Positions 44,445-53,433 of a DNA stretch of 64,000 bases are shown piece by piece. The position numbers were made by a program, and so were the translations under genes. This stretch comes from Convivina praedatoris. GTDB lineage: Bacteria > Bacillota > Bacilli > Lactobacillales > Lactobacillaceae. The notes beneath the pieces are model-generated. The model was not told the origin of the DNA, did not search any database, and worked only from the letters and a program-made list of their open reading frames with translations. The stretch is taken from the NCBI RefSeq assembly GCF_933208505.1, contig NZ_CAKOEU010000001.1; one strand, written 5' to 3'. The first letter of the stretch is position 1, and each line of letters begins with the position of its first letter.

Positions 44445-46166
44445 TTAATCTTCTTGTCCATTTAACAAAACTTTGATGGAATCTTCAATTTCGCTAACCC
44501 GCATTTCAAAGTTAGTATGGCTGGCTCGAACCCTCACTTCAACAATGTCTTCAACTGCCTTTTTACCAACAGTGATTCGAACTGGAATACCAATCAAATC
44601 TGCATCCGCAAATTTAACTCCAGCTCGTTCTTTACGATCATCAACCAAAACATCAAGTCCCTGAGCCTTTAGATTTTCTTCCAAAGTGGCAGTCAACTTA
44701 GCCTGGTCTTCATCCTTGAGGTTAACCGGTACAATATGAACATCAAATGGCGCTACACTGGCTGGCCAATCCAAGCCCTCTTCATCTCCACGTTGTTCAA
44801 CAATGGCGCTTAACAAACGGGATACCCCGATGCCGTATGACCCCATAATCATGTCGACATTGCGACCATTTTGATCAAGAACTTGTGCACCTAATTTAGC
44901 AGAGTAACGAGTACCTAATTTGAAAATATGGGCAATTTCAATTCCCTTAGTAAAGTGTAACTTACCCTTACCCTCAACGGCCAAATCGCCCTCACGAACC
45001 AAGCGGAAATCGCTAATCGCTTCGTCAGCTAGTTCAACATCGCGTTGCCAATTCACATTGATATAGTGCTTACCACTTTGATTAGCACCAGCAGCAAAAT
45101 TAGCCAAATCAGCGGCACGTTCATCAACCAATAAGGTAACATCTTCTGGTAAATCAACGGGCCCTAATGAACCAAAACCAGCGCCAATTTTTTCTTCGAC
45201 TAGGGCTTCATCAGCTAATTCAACAGCATTAACTCCTAAGAAGTTTTGAACTTTCACATCATTAACTTCAAAGTCACCAGTAGTTACCACCGCAACTAAC
45301 CGATCATCATCGGTTTTCAACATAATGGTTTTAACCAGTTGATCAGCCGAACGGTCCAATAAATCGGACAACTCTGCAATTGTTTTAACTGTTGGGGTGT
45401 CAATTAAAGTCAATTCTTGATCAGGACTATCATCTGGTTGGCGTTCGTAGAAATCTTTAGCCATTTCCAAATTAGCAGCATAATCAGTCGCATCCGAATA
45501 AACAATCGTGTCTTCACCTGCAGCAGCTGGCGCCGAGAATTCCTTAGAATCCGAACCACCCATGGCACCGGCATCACCGACAATGATTCGATAGTCTAAG
45601 CCAATGCGATCAAAAATCTTCACGTAGGCGTCTTCCATACTTCTAAAGGCTTTATCTAAACCTTCTTGATCAGCACTAAAAGAATAAGCATCCTTCATGA
45701 TGAACTCACGAGTGCGTAACAGACCAAAACGGGGACGATTTTCATCACGGAATTTAGTTTGAATTTGGTAAACCAAAAGTGGCAATTTTTTATAGGACTT
45801 AATTTCACTACCCATTAATTCGGTAAAAGTTTCCTCGTGAGTAGGTCCTAAGATAAAGTTACGGTTTTGCCGATTTTGGAACTTATACAAATCTGGTCCA
45901 TAAGTAGCATAACGACCAGAACGCTCCCACAGCTCAGCCGGCAAAACTTCTGGTACTGACATTTCATTGGCATTAACTGCTGCCATTTCTTCTCGAATAA
46001 TGGCTTCAATCTTGTTTAAAACACGTTGGGCTAATGGTAAATAAGAAAACATTCCCGCTGCAACTGGCCGAATATAACCAGCCTTTAATAGCAATTGATG
46101 ACTCTTCACCTCGGCATCAGCAGGTATTTCCCGCAAAGTTGGCATAAATAGTAGTGATTGTTTCAT
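44445..46166 (-). CDS. proS: Prolyl-tRNA synthetase
   Basis: A 573-aa class II synthetase of the bacterial type with an editing INS domain (residues about 230-380, DYAANLEMAKDF...EDVTLLVDERA). Class II motifs: motif 1/2 in PTHEETFTELMGSEIKSYKKLPL, YQIQTKFRDENRPRFGLLRTREFIMKDAYSF, and motif 3 in GSYGIGVSRLLSAIVEQ. ATG 46166 has GAAGGGAA upstream; an in-frame extension of 14 codons would read through the promoter. It is followed by the terminator. Confidence 0.97.
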   Translation of the reverse strand: MKQSLLFMPTLREIPADAEVKSHQLLLKAGYIRPVAAGMFSYLPLAQRVLNKIEAIIREEMAAVNANEMSVPEVLPAELWERSGRYATYGPDLYKFQNRQNRNFILGPTHEETFTELMGSEIKSYKKLPLLVYQIQTKFRDENRPRFGLLRTREFIMKDAYSFSADQEGLDKAFRSMEDAYVKIFDRIGLDYRIIVGDAGAMGGSDSKEFSAPAAAGEDTIVYSDATDYAANLEMAKDFYERQPDDSPDQELTLIDTPTVKTIAELSDLLDRSADQLVKTIMLKTDDDRLVAVVTTGDFEVNDVKVQNFLGVNAVELADEALVEEKIGAGFGSLGPVDLPEDVTLLVDERAADLANFAAGANQSGKHYINVNWQRDVELADEAISDFRLVREGDLAVEGKGKLHFTKGIEIAHIFKLGTRYSAKLGAQVLDQNGRNVDMIMGSYGIGVSRLLSAIVEQRGDEEGLDWPASVAPFDVHIVPVNLKDEDQAKLTATLEENLKAQGLDVLVDDRKERAGVKFADADLIGIPVRITVGKKAVEDIVEVRVRASHTNFEMRVSEIEDSIKVLLNGQED

Positions 46167-46210
46167 AAAATTCCCTTCATTATAATTATGTACAATGGCA
46201 ATCGCCATTT

Positions 46211-47464
46211 TTAACGCAAAATATCATTAATTGTAACGGCAATCATTAAGAGCATCAACAAGCCTGCGCCCGTTAGACCGATTGCATTCTGGACTACTGG
46301 TGGCAAAGGACGCCCCAACACTCCTTCAATACTGTCAATTAATAATTTACCACCATCCAACGGTGGAATGGGCAACAAATTCATGATTCCCAAATTAATA
46401 GATAAGGCGGCCATCAAACCAATCACCGTTACTATACCAGCTTGGCTGGCTTGCGAAGTGACACGAGCCATCATCACTGGTCCGCCTAATTGGTTCAAGC
46501 TAAAATGACCAGTTACCATGTATTTCAAGGCGTTCAAAACCTGCATTGCTATATTAACTGTATTACTTATACCAAATTGTAAGCGTGACCACAAGTCCGT
46601 ATAGACCTTGGGCGTAATGCCAATGTGAGCTTGTTTGGTTGAATCATCCTTGGTGCCCACTGGATCAACCGTAATCGTTTTTTGACCTTGATCTCTTTTT
46701 ACGGTTATCTGTAATGAATGTTCCTGACTTTGACTAATCTGGGTGGCTATGTCATGCCACGTCTCTACTTTAATATTGTTAATTTTGACTACTTGATCCC
46801 CAGTCTTAATTCCTGCCTGCTGGGCTGGTTGTCCATTAATTACACCGCCAATAATCGGTTCGTTTAGATTAATTCCCGGTTGCATTAATCCGTAGACAAT
46901 TGATAGTACGAGCGCCAAGACAAAATTCATTAAAGGACCAGCAAAATTAATTGCTAACCGTTTGGAAATTTTAGCACTTTGAACCCAGGTATCCCGAGGC
47001 GCAATTTGTAAGGATAGGCCATTCTTTTGAATGATATGGGCATCGTGGTTAACAGTATAGGTAACCAGTTCTTCAGAATCTAAGCCGTAACCACTTAGGG
47101 TTAATTGATCGGTTAAATCAAAGTTATCGACTCGGAAAACCATCCCCGCCTGTTCTTGATCAACCCGAGTATCCATTTTAATAATTTCTTGTTGATCATT
47201 AAAAGTTAACCGTAATTGTTGACCTGGCTCTAAATCTGCCTCTTCATCGGTACCAGCCATTCGAACGTAACCACCCACTGGTAACAAACGAATCACATAA
47301 GCAGTCCCATTTCGTTGCCAACTCAATAATTTAGGACCCATTCCAATCGCAAATTCACGGACCAAAACACCGGCCCGTTTAGCGACAATGAAGTGGCCAA
47401 ACTCATGGACAGTGACTAAAATTCCAAAAACAAAAATAAAGGCAATGATGGTTGTAAATGACAT
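46211..47464 (-). CDS. rseP: Site-2 RIP metalloprotease RseP
   Basis: A 417-aa intramembrane zinc protease. The zinc motif HEFGHFIVAKRAG (HExxH) is at residue 20, with the third ligand in NLLPIPPLDGGKLL near 370 (LDG). A PDZ domain covers about 195-275 (QPAQQAGIKTGDQVVKINNIKVETWHD). It cleaves anti-sigma factors and signal-peptide remnants in the membrane. AAAGGG precedes the ATG. It is the last gene of the uppS-cdsA-rseP group before proS; this arrangement is conserved in Firmicutes. Confidence 0.96.
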   Translation of the reverse strand: MSFTTIIAFIFVFGILVTVHEFGHFIVAKRAGVLVREFAIGMGPKLLSWQRNGTAYVIRLLPVGGYVRMAGTDEEADLEPGQQLRLTFNDQQEIIKMDTRVDQEQAGMVFRVDNFDLTDQLTLSGYGLDSEELVTYTVNHDAHIIQKNGLSLQIAPRDTWVQSAKISKRLAINFAGPLMNFVLALVLSIVYGLMQPGINLNEPIIGGVINGQPAQQAGIKTGDQVVKINNIKVETWHDIATQISQSQEHSLQITVKRDQGQKTITVDPVGTKDDSTKQAHIGITPKVYTDLWSRLQFGISNTVNIAMQVLNALKYMVTGHFSLNQLGGPVMMARVTSQASQAGIVTVIGLMAALSINLGIMNLLPIPPLDGGKLLIDSIEGVLGRPLPPVVQNAIGLTGAGLLMLLMIAVTINDILR

Positions 47465-47501
47465 CGCAATAACCCTTTCAGATTACGTTTACACGCTAAT
47501 C

Positions 47502-48299
47502 TTAACGAAGCATACCCAAAATTGACATCAGGGGCATCACCACTAACATCGAATCAAAACGATCTAAAATACCGCCATGACCCGGTAAAATATTTCCTGA
47601 ATCCTTGACCTTAAAGTAACGCTTCAAAGCCGATTCAATCAAATCTCCAATTTGACCACCAATTGACAAAACAATCGCTAAACCAAGAATTTCAATGTAG
47701 TTATAGCTAATTAAATGCATTGAAGCATAAATGGCCGGCACAATAATTGCTGCTAACAATGACCCGCCAATGGAACCTTCCCAAGTTTTATTAGGACTGA
47801 TTTGAGGGGCTAATTTGTGCTTACCGATTTGACGACCAACCATGTAGGCTCCTGAATCGGTAATCCAAACAATTAACATACCAAACAATACTGTAGCTAA
47901 ACTCTTACTATCGGCTTGGAAGAAGTAGTGAAAACCAGTCCCAATATAAATCATTGATAGGAACAAAACGCCGGCATCATCATAGTTGAAATGATTACGA
48001 CTAAAAACCGTCCGAACTAAAAGCAAAAAACCAATCGTATACATAACGGTTTGGGCTGACATGGTTAGTGGTAAATCAGCTGAATGCCATAGATAGTTAG
48101 GAATAATAACTGCCATAACACCAACGTAAGAGATGATTGCTTCAAAAGAAATCAGATAACTATGAGTCATCCGTAAAATTTCACTCATAGCTACAATTCC
48201 TAAGCCAAGTGACAAAATTAAAAGCGGCATTTGGCCAATAATTAAAATCGGAATAAAAACGGCAAGGGCCACAATGGCCGTAATAACTCGTGTTTTCAT
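47502..48299 (-). CDS. cdsA: Phosphatidate cytidylyltransferase
   Basis: A 265-aa membrane enzyme making CDP-diacylglycerol for phospholipid synthesis. The conserved C-terminal signature is GGQIGDLIESALKRYFKVKDSGNILPGHGGILDRFDS, and WITDSGAYMVGRQIGKHKL...SPNKTWEGSIGG lies before it. About eight hydrophobic segments are present. The start is uncertain: ATG 48299 is preferred as it opens MKTRVITAIVAL, while GTG 48314 overlaps the uppS stop. Confidence 0.94.
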   Translation of the reverse strand: MKTRVITAIVALAVFIPILIIGQMPLLILSLGLGIVAMSEILRMTHSYLISFEAIISYVGVMAVIIPNYLWHSADLPLTMSAQTVMYTIGFLLLVRTVFSRNHFNYDDAGVLFLSMIYIGTGFHYFFQADSKSLATVLFGMLIVWITDSGAYMVGRQIGKHKLAPQISPNKTWEGSIGGSLLAAIIVPAIYASMHLISYNYIEILGLAIVLSIGGQIGDLIESALKRYFKVKDSGNILPGHGGILDRFDSMLVVMPLMSILGMLR

Positions 48300-48310
48300 A
48301 GAGCAATAAC

Positions 48311-49078
48311 TCACTTTCTAACGTTTAAACCACCAAAACGCCGATCACGCTTGGTGTATGATTCAATGGCTTTTTGGAGATCTTGTTGATCAAAATCCGG
48401 CCAAAGAGTATCAGTAAAATAAAGTTCACTATAAGCAGATTGATAGGTTAAAAAGTTACTTAACCGTTGTTCCCCAGAAGTTCGAATAACTAAATCAGGA
48501 TTAGCTAAATCCCCTAAGGAAGCAGTTTGCAAGGCCGCTTCAAAGTGTTCTTGATCAATCTGACTAGCATCTAATTGCCCAGTCTTTACCTGTTCGACTA
48601 GGCTTTGAGTCGCTTGAATAATATCAGCTTGACCACCATAATTAAGCGCAAAATTTAAAATCATCCCAGTATTTTTCTGCGTAGCTTGTACCGCATCAGC
48701 TACTGCTTTTTGGGTAGCCACTGGCAAGGCAGTTAAATCACCCATCGCCTGCATACGAACATTATTGGCAATTAAATCCGGTACAAATCGTTCAAAAAAA
48801 GAAATTGGTAATTTCATTAAGAAAGATACTTCGTCTTGTGGACGGGACCAATTTTCAGTCGAAAAAGCATAAAGACTTAAAACCTCTACCCCCATTGCTT
48901 GGGCCGCAATCGTGATTTTTTTAACCGCATCCACCCCAACCTTATGGCCAGCAACCCGATTGAGCAACCGTTTTTTAGCCCACCGACCATTGCCATCCAT
49001 GATGATGGCTAGGTGGTGCGGAATTTTTAAATCAAGTGTTTGATCTGTATCGTCAATCTTTTTAGTAAAAAGCGCCAA
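48311..49078 (-). CDS. uppS: Undecaprenyl pyrophosphate synthase
   Basis: A 255-aa cis-prenyltransferase making the C55 carrier of wall synthesis. Marks are HHLAIIMDGNGRWAKKRLLNRVAGHKVGVDAV with the catalytic Asp, LSLYAFSTENWSRP, and the C-terminal NPDLVIRTSGEQRLSNFLTYQSAYSELYFTDTLWPDF. The start codon is TTG at 49078, 8 nt after a perfect AGGAGG. cdsA follows with overlapping ends, so the two are coupled. Confidence 0.96.
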   Translation of the reverse strand: MALFTKKIDDTDQTLDLKIPHHLAIIMDGNGRWAKKRLLNRVAGHKVGVDAVKKITIAAQAMGVEVLSLYAFSTENWSRPQDEVSFLMKLPISFFERFVPDLIANNVRMQAMGDLTALPVATQKAVADAVQATQKNTGMILNFALNYGGQADIIQATQSLVEQVKTGQLDASQIDQEHFEAALQTASLGDLANPDLVIRTSGEQRLSNFLTYQSAYSELYFTDTLWPDFDQQDLQKAIESYTKRDRRFGGLNVRK

Positions 49079-49149
49079 AACGCTTTCCTCCTATCTATTT
49101 TTAAGAAGATACTTTCCCTTCCATTCTACCAGAAGCAACAATTTGGCAC

Positions 49150-49177
49150 AAAAAACAGCCGGAATTTGTCCGACTGC
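49150..49177 (-). terminator. Terminator of glmS
   Basis: On minus CAGTCGGA - loop - TCCGGCTG stem (one G-U pair) followed by TTTTTT, between glmS and uppS. Confidence 0.8.
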
Positions 49178-49200
49178 CAAACTGTAGTTTATATAAGAGT

Positions 49201-51006
49201 TTATTGAACGGTCACGCTCTTGGCCAAGTTACGTGGTCGATCAACATCTAATCCACGAGCCAAGGTAGCATAATAGGCAATCAATTGCGCTGGAATGACA
49301 GCTAACAAGGGCATCAAGAGTTCATCAACTTCGGGCAAAACATAGGCATCGTCAGGGCGAGCCAAGCTCTTAGATGAAATCGTAATCGTATTAGCACCAC
49401 GGGCAGCTACCTGGGCAACTTCTCCACGAAGCAAACCGGCAGTCTTAGCCTGCGTTAACAAGGCAAAAACAGGAGTTCCCTCTTCAATCAAAGAAATAGT
49501 ACCGTGCTTTAATTCACCAGCAGCAAATCCTTCAGTTTGAATATAAGAAATTTCCTTTAACTTCAAAGCCGCCTCCAAAGCCACAGCTGCATCCATACCA
49601 CGACCGATATAAAAGGCAGAATGTTGATTCTGCAAAGCACTTTCAGCAATTGCTTGAAAAGTCATTTTTTCATCAGTGATGGCCTGAATTTCGACAGCAA
49701 CTTTAGCCAGCTCTTGTTTCAAATCCAGTTCAACATCACCTAATGAGTAGGCTAAAATTGCTTGAACAATAATTTGAGCGGTATACGCCTTAGTTGATGC
49801 TACCGCAATTTCTGGTCCAGCCAATACTGGCAAAGCAAAGTCTGCTTCACGTGTTAGAGTTGAGTTCATGACATTGGCGATGGTTAAGGTTGGGAAACCT
49901 TGGCGTTTAATATTATCCAAAACTTCACGTGAATCAGCGGTTTCACCAGATTGACTCAAGAAAATAAAGAAGGGATGCTCGCTAAGAAGCGGTTGATCAT
50001 AAGCAAATTCAGAAGCGATATGCACTTCAGTTGGAATATTGGCCCAATTTTCAAAGTAACGCTTTCCCACCAATCCAGCATGATAAGAGGTTCCGGCCGC
50101 AATGATGTAAAGCCGATCAGCTTGCTTAATGGTATCGCCGATACCACAACCAATCCCAACAATTTCACCTTCGTCATTAAAATAATGACCGGCTAAAGTC
50201 CGAGCGACAACGGCTTGCTCGTCAATTTCTTTCAGCATATAGTAAGGATAAGCACCCTTATCAGTTTGAGCTGGGTCGATATCCAAGTGGAAAGGTTTGC
50301 GATCAACAGCCTGTCCGTCAGCCCCAAAAATTTCAACTGAATTAGGCTTAACTAGGGCAATATCACCATCCATTAATTCAATAAAATCAGCAGTCATATC
50401 CAACATAGCCGCTGCATCAGAAGTTACCGCATTGCCGTGATCAGAAACCCCAATTAATAAAGGACTCTTTTTCTTAGCCACATACAAGGTATCGGGCTCT
50501 TGACTATCCATCAGTAGGAAACCATAAGCTGAGTTACCATCCAAAAGACTAATCATCTTAGCAAAGGCATCTCGTGTGGAAAGTTGTTCTTCTTTGGCAA
50601 ACTTATCCACTAATTGAACGGCAATTTCGGTATCAGTTTGTGAAGCAAAAGTAACATCGGCTAAATATTGTCCTTGTAATTCTTGATAGTTTTCAATTAC
50701 GCCATTGTGCACCAAATGAAAGCGATGATCACTAGAAGCTTGAGGGTGCGCATTTTCAACGGATACGTTACCGTGAGTAGCCCAACGCGTGTGGGCAATA
50801 CCAGCCGTCCCATAGACACCTTGAGCCTGTGCCTCAGCGACTAAAGCACTAACGCGACCCTTTTCTTTAACTAAAAAGTCGGTTCCATCAGGATTAGCTA
50901 AATATACCCCAGCGGAGTCATAACCACGGTATTCCAATTTTTCCAGTCCCCTTAGCAAATAAGGCAAGGCATTCCCGACACCAGTAACACCAACAATTCC
51001 ACACAT
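49201..51006 (-). CDS. glmS: Glutamine--fructose-6-phosphate aminotransferase
   Basis: A 601-aa enzyme making glucosamine 6-phosphate for wall precursors. The N-terminal glutaminase begins MCGIVG with the nucleophile Cys2 and has AHTRWATHG and HNGVIENY; two SIS domains follow (AAGTSYHAGLVGKRYFE, LSQSGETADS and FYIGRGMDAAVALEAALKLKEISYIQTEGFAAGELKHG). ATG 51006 is required for Cys2; three alternative starts further upstream are not used. The leader shows no room or core sequence for a glmS ribozyme. Confidence 0.97.
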   Translation of the reverse strand: MCGIVGVTGVGNALPYLLRGLEKLEYRGYDSAGVYLANPDGTDFLVKEKGRVSALVAEAQAQGVYGTAGIAHTRWATHGNVSVENAHPQASSDHRFHLVHNGVIENYQELQGQYLADVTFASQTDTEIAVQLVDKFAKEEQLSTRDAFAKMISLLDGNSAYGFLLMDSQEPDTLYVAKKKSPLLIGVSDHGNAVTSDAAAMLDMTADFIELMDGDIALVKPNSVEIFGADGQAVDRKPFHLDIDPAQTDKGAYPYYMLKEIDEQAVVARTLAGHYFNDEGEIVGIGCGIGDTIKQADRLYIIAAGTSYHAGLVGKRYFENWANIPTEVHIASEFAYDQPLLSEHPFFIFLSQSGETADSREVLDNIKRQGFPTLTIANVMNSTLTREADFALPVLAGPEIAVASTKAYTAQIIVQAILAYSLGDVELDLKQELAKVAVEIQAITDEKMTFQAIAESALQNQHSAFYIGRGMDAAVALEAALKLKEISYIQTEGFAAGELKHGTISLIEEGTPVFALLTQAKTAGLLRGEVAQVAARGANTITISSKSLARPDDAYVLPEVDELLMPLLAVIPAQLIAYYATLARGLDVDRPRNLAKSVTVQ

Positions 51007-51186
51007 AATACTCGTTCTCACTTTCACACATATTGGTTTAACTTTTTAAAAATTCAACAGAGCCTATTTTAAAGGATATAAGGACGTTGGTCAACTTGTT
51101 TTTAATAATTGGTATAGACAACACGAGTCAACCTTTAAACCGAAACTATGATAAACTAAAAGCCAATTATAAGGAGGAAGATAGTC

Positions 51187-52845
51187 ATGGGTACAACCAT
51201 CAGCTGGAAGATTATTAACGGCCAGATTTTAGATGTTTTTAATCAAGAATTTATCAAAACCGATCTTTGGATTGACGGAGAAACAATCGTTTATTGTGGT
51301 AAACGAGATGATTGGCAAGCTCAACAAACCTATGATGCCCAAGGAGCCTATGTTGTACCGGGTTTTATCGACGGACACGTTCACATTGAAAGTTCCTTGT
51401 TAACGCCAAGTGAATTTGGGCGGCTGAGTTTACAAAATGGCGTCACTCGTATTTTTGCCGATCCTCACGAAATTGCTAGTGTAGCCGGCACAAAAGGTAT
51501 TGATTACATGCTATCAACCAGCCAAAATACGCCGCTACATATTCACTATATGCTACCTTCCAGTGTGCCAGCAGCCCCCTTTGAACATGCCGGAGCAACA
51601 TTAAGGGCCGCTGATTTAAAGCCTTTTTATGACAACCCACAGGTAAATGGTCTAGCTGAGGTAATGGATTATCCAGCTGTTGCTCACCAAGATGACGATA
51701 TGTTAGCCAAGATTAAGGATGCCCAGAGAGCTGGTAAACATGCCGATGGTCATGGCGCTGGTCTAACTCCTGCTCAACTGGCTGTCTACCGTAAACACGG
51801 GATTGATACCGACCATGAGGCTAGTACTGCCCAAGAGGCGCTAGATAGAGTCCGTGCTGGTTTTAACGTCTTTGTCCGCGAAGGTACCGTCGAACGAGAT
51901 GAGCTAGCCTTACTCCCAGCTATTAACGAAAAAAATGAAAGCCGGTTTTCCTTTGCTACTGATGATAAAACAGCTGGCGATATTCAAAACGAGGGTTCAA
52001 TTAACTATAATGTTAAATTAGCTCTTCAGGCTGGTTTAAATCCAGCCCTAGTTTATAAAATGGCTTCTTATAATGCCGCTCAGGCCCAACATATTGACCA
52101 GGTTGGAGCCTTGGCACCCGGCTATGTGGCGGATTTATTAATCATTCAACCTGGAGATGAGGTTCAAATCAAAGATGTCATGGTCGCTGGTCAGTGGTTC
52201 GAAAATCAAGCCCAACCAATTTTGAGTTTAATCGATCGCCGGTTTGACTTTACTTTGGCCTTATCTGATTTAGCCTTGCCCTTACAAGCACAAAAGCCAG
52301 CCAACATAATCAAAATTATGCCTCATCACATCACCACCAAGCATTTACGCGTGCCGGTACCAGTTGAGGATGGCTATTTTGTACCAAATCAAGATTTTGC
52401 TAAGATTGTCGTGGTTGAACGCTATCATAATTTAGGCTACGGCCTGGGAATTATTCAAGGCTTAAAAATTCAGCAAGGAGCGATTGCCTCTAGTATTGCC
52501 CATGATTCGCATAATGTAATCGCTGCCGGTGATAACGATGCCGACATTTTCATAGCCATTCAAACCTTAAAAGAAATCGGTGGTGGCCAAGTTGTCGTTC
52601 ACCAAGGACAAATCACGACACTACCACTGACTATTGGTGGCTTAATGTCTGATCAACCATTTGAAACTGTCATTAAAAAGCACCAAGAACTATTAACTGC
52701 TTTTGCAGCCTTGAGCGACCTGGACTTTGACCCATTCTTAACCCTCTCCTTTATGGCTTTGCCGGTTATTCCAAGTCTAAAAATTACCGATCAAGGACTC
52801 TTTGATTTTGAACAGTTCAAATTTATTAAAATTCAAGAGGTTTAA
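51187..52845 (+). CDS. ade: Adenine deaminase
   Basis: A 552-aa amidohydrolase converting adenine to hypoxanthine and ammonia for purine salvage. Metal ligands are seen in GFIDGHVHIESSLLTPSEF near residue 62, FADPHEIASV and ADGHGAGLTP; C-terminal IAHDSHNVIAAGDNDADIFIAIQTL and VVHQGQITTLPLTIGGLMSD are hallmarks of the Ade family. AAGGAGG is 9 nt before the ATG. The next gene starts 2 nt after the stop. Confidence 0.95.
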   Translation: MGTTISWKIINGQILDVFNQEFIKTDLWIDGETIVYCGKRDDWQAQQTYDAQGAYVVPGFIDGHVHIESSLLTPSEFGRLSLQNGVTRIFADPHEIASVAGTKGIDYMLSTSQNTPLHIHYMLPSSVPAAPFEHAGATLRAADLKPFYDNPQVNGLAEVMDYPAVAHQDDDMLAKIKDAQRAGKHADGHGAGLTPAQLAVYRKHGIDTDHEASTAQEALDRVRAGFNVFVREGTVERDELALLPAINEKNESRFSFATDDKTAGDIQNEGSINYNVKLALQAGLNPALVYKMASYNAAQAQHIDQVGALAPGYVADLLIIQPGDEVQIKDVMVAGQWFENQAQPILSLIDRRFDFTLALSDLALPLQAQKPANIIKIMPHHITTKHLRVPVPVEDGYFVPNQDFAKIVVVERYHNLGYGLGIIQGLKIQQGAIASSIAHDSHNVIAAGDNDADIFIAIQTLKEIGGGQVVVHQGQITTLPLTIGGLMSDQPFETVIKKHQELLTAFAALSDLDFDPFLTLSFMALPVIPSLKITDQGLFDFEQFKFIKIQEV

Positions 52846-52847
52846 AT

Positions 52848-53339
52848 ATGCAAGCGATTACCGTTAGTCCCACGCAACTCCTGACTATTTTTCTAGGAAA
52901 AGAGGTCCAGCTCAATCAACTAGCCGATGGTTTATATCTGCTAGCTGCCCAGAAAAATGACAGTCCGCAACTGCCATCCGAAATGGCCGGTGCCATCGTA
53001 GCCATAACTGCCAGTCAAGTGACTTTAGTTAGTCTGGTCCACCCCTTTGCCGTCAATGATCAAGCGGGTATTTTCAACGTTGATGATGCCCAGATTCATC
53101 GAGAACCCTATAACTGGTTTGGCCCACAAGCCTTGGTAATTGAAAAAAAATTACAGGATTTTCTAAAAAACTATGACGGTCCCCGTGATGATCAACAGGG
53201 AGTTCCTCGCCAATATATTCCAGACGAAATTGCCCGGCCAGTGCTCTTATCTGATCAATACTGGCAAGACTATATCCCTTTTGTTAATGATTCAGATGGT
53301 CAATTTGCCGCTCAAATTAAACCTATTTTTACCAAATAA
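52848..53339 (+). CDS. Hypothetical protein co-transcribed with ade
   Basis: A 163-aa soluble protein of no recognised family. It has no membrane segment; a central AGAIVAITASQVTLVSLVHPFAVND strand pattern and the C-terminal IPDEIARPVLLSDQYWQDYIPFVND give a globular impression. The ATG lies 2 nt after the ade stop, within TTTAAATATG, and uses no clear ribosome site of its own, suggesting coupling to ade. A role in purine uptake or deaminase control is only a guess. Confidence 0.65.
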   Translation: MQAITVSPTQLLTIFLGKEVQLNQLADGLYLLAAQKNDSPQLPSEMAGAIVAITASQVTLVSLVHPFAVNDQAGIFNVDDAQIHREPYNWFGPQALVIEKKLQDFLKNYDGPRDDQQGVPRQYIPDEIARPVLLSDQYWQDYIPFVNDSDGQFAAQIKPIFTK

Positions 53340-53365
53340 AAAAGGATAACCATTTAAAGTTATCC
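53336..53365 (-). terminator. Terminator for ftsK
   Basis: On minus GGATAAC - loop - GTTATCC stem followed by TTTTTTATTT. It lies upstream of the plus-strand terminator, so the convergent transcripts overlap. Confidence 0.7.
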
Positions 53366-53398
53366 CTTCCAGCTCTATTTAAGACAGAGCTCTTGATC

Positions 53399-53433
53399 AG
53401 AAGTCAATCCTAATAGGATTCTGGCTTCTTTTT
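53399..53433 (+). terminator. Terminator of the ade operon
   Basis: AGAAGTCAATCC - TAAT - AGGATTCTGGCTTCT stem with a 2-nt bulge, then CTTTTTTTA on plus. It reaches the ftsK stop codon. Confidence 0.75.

Noticed and set aside
47475..47495. cre-like sequence between cdsA and rseP
   Set aside because: Two mismatches, inside an operon and without a promoter; more likely chance.
51007..51186. Possible glmS ribozyme
   Set aside because: The 180-bp leader shared with ade lacks the conserved ribozyme core and is too short once the ade promoter is allowed for.
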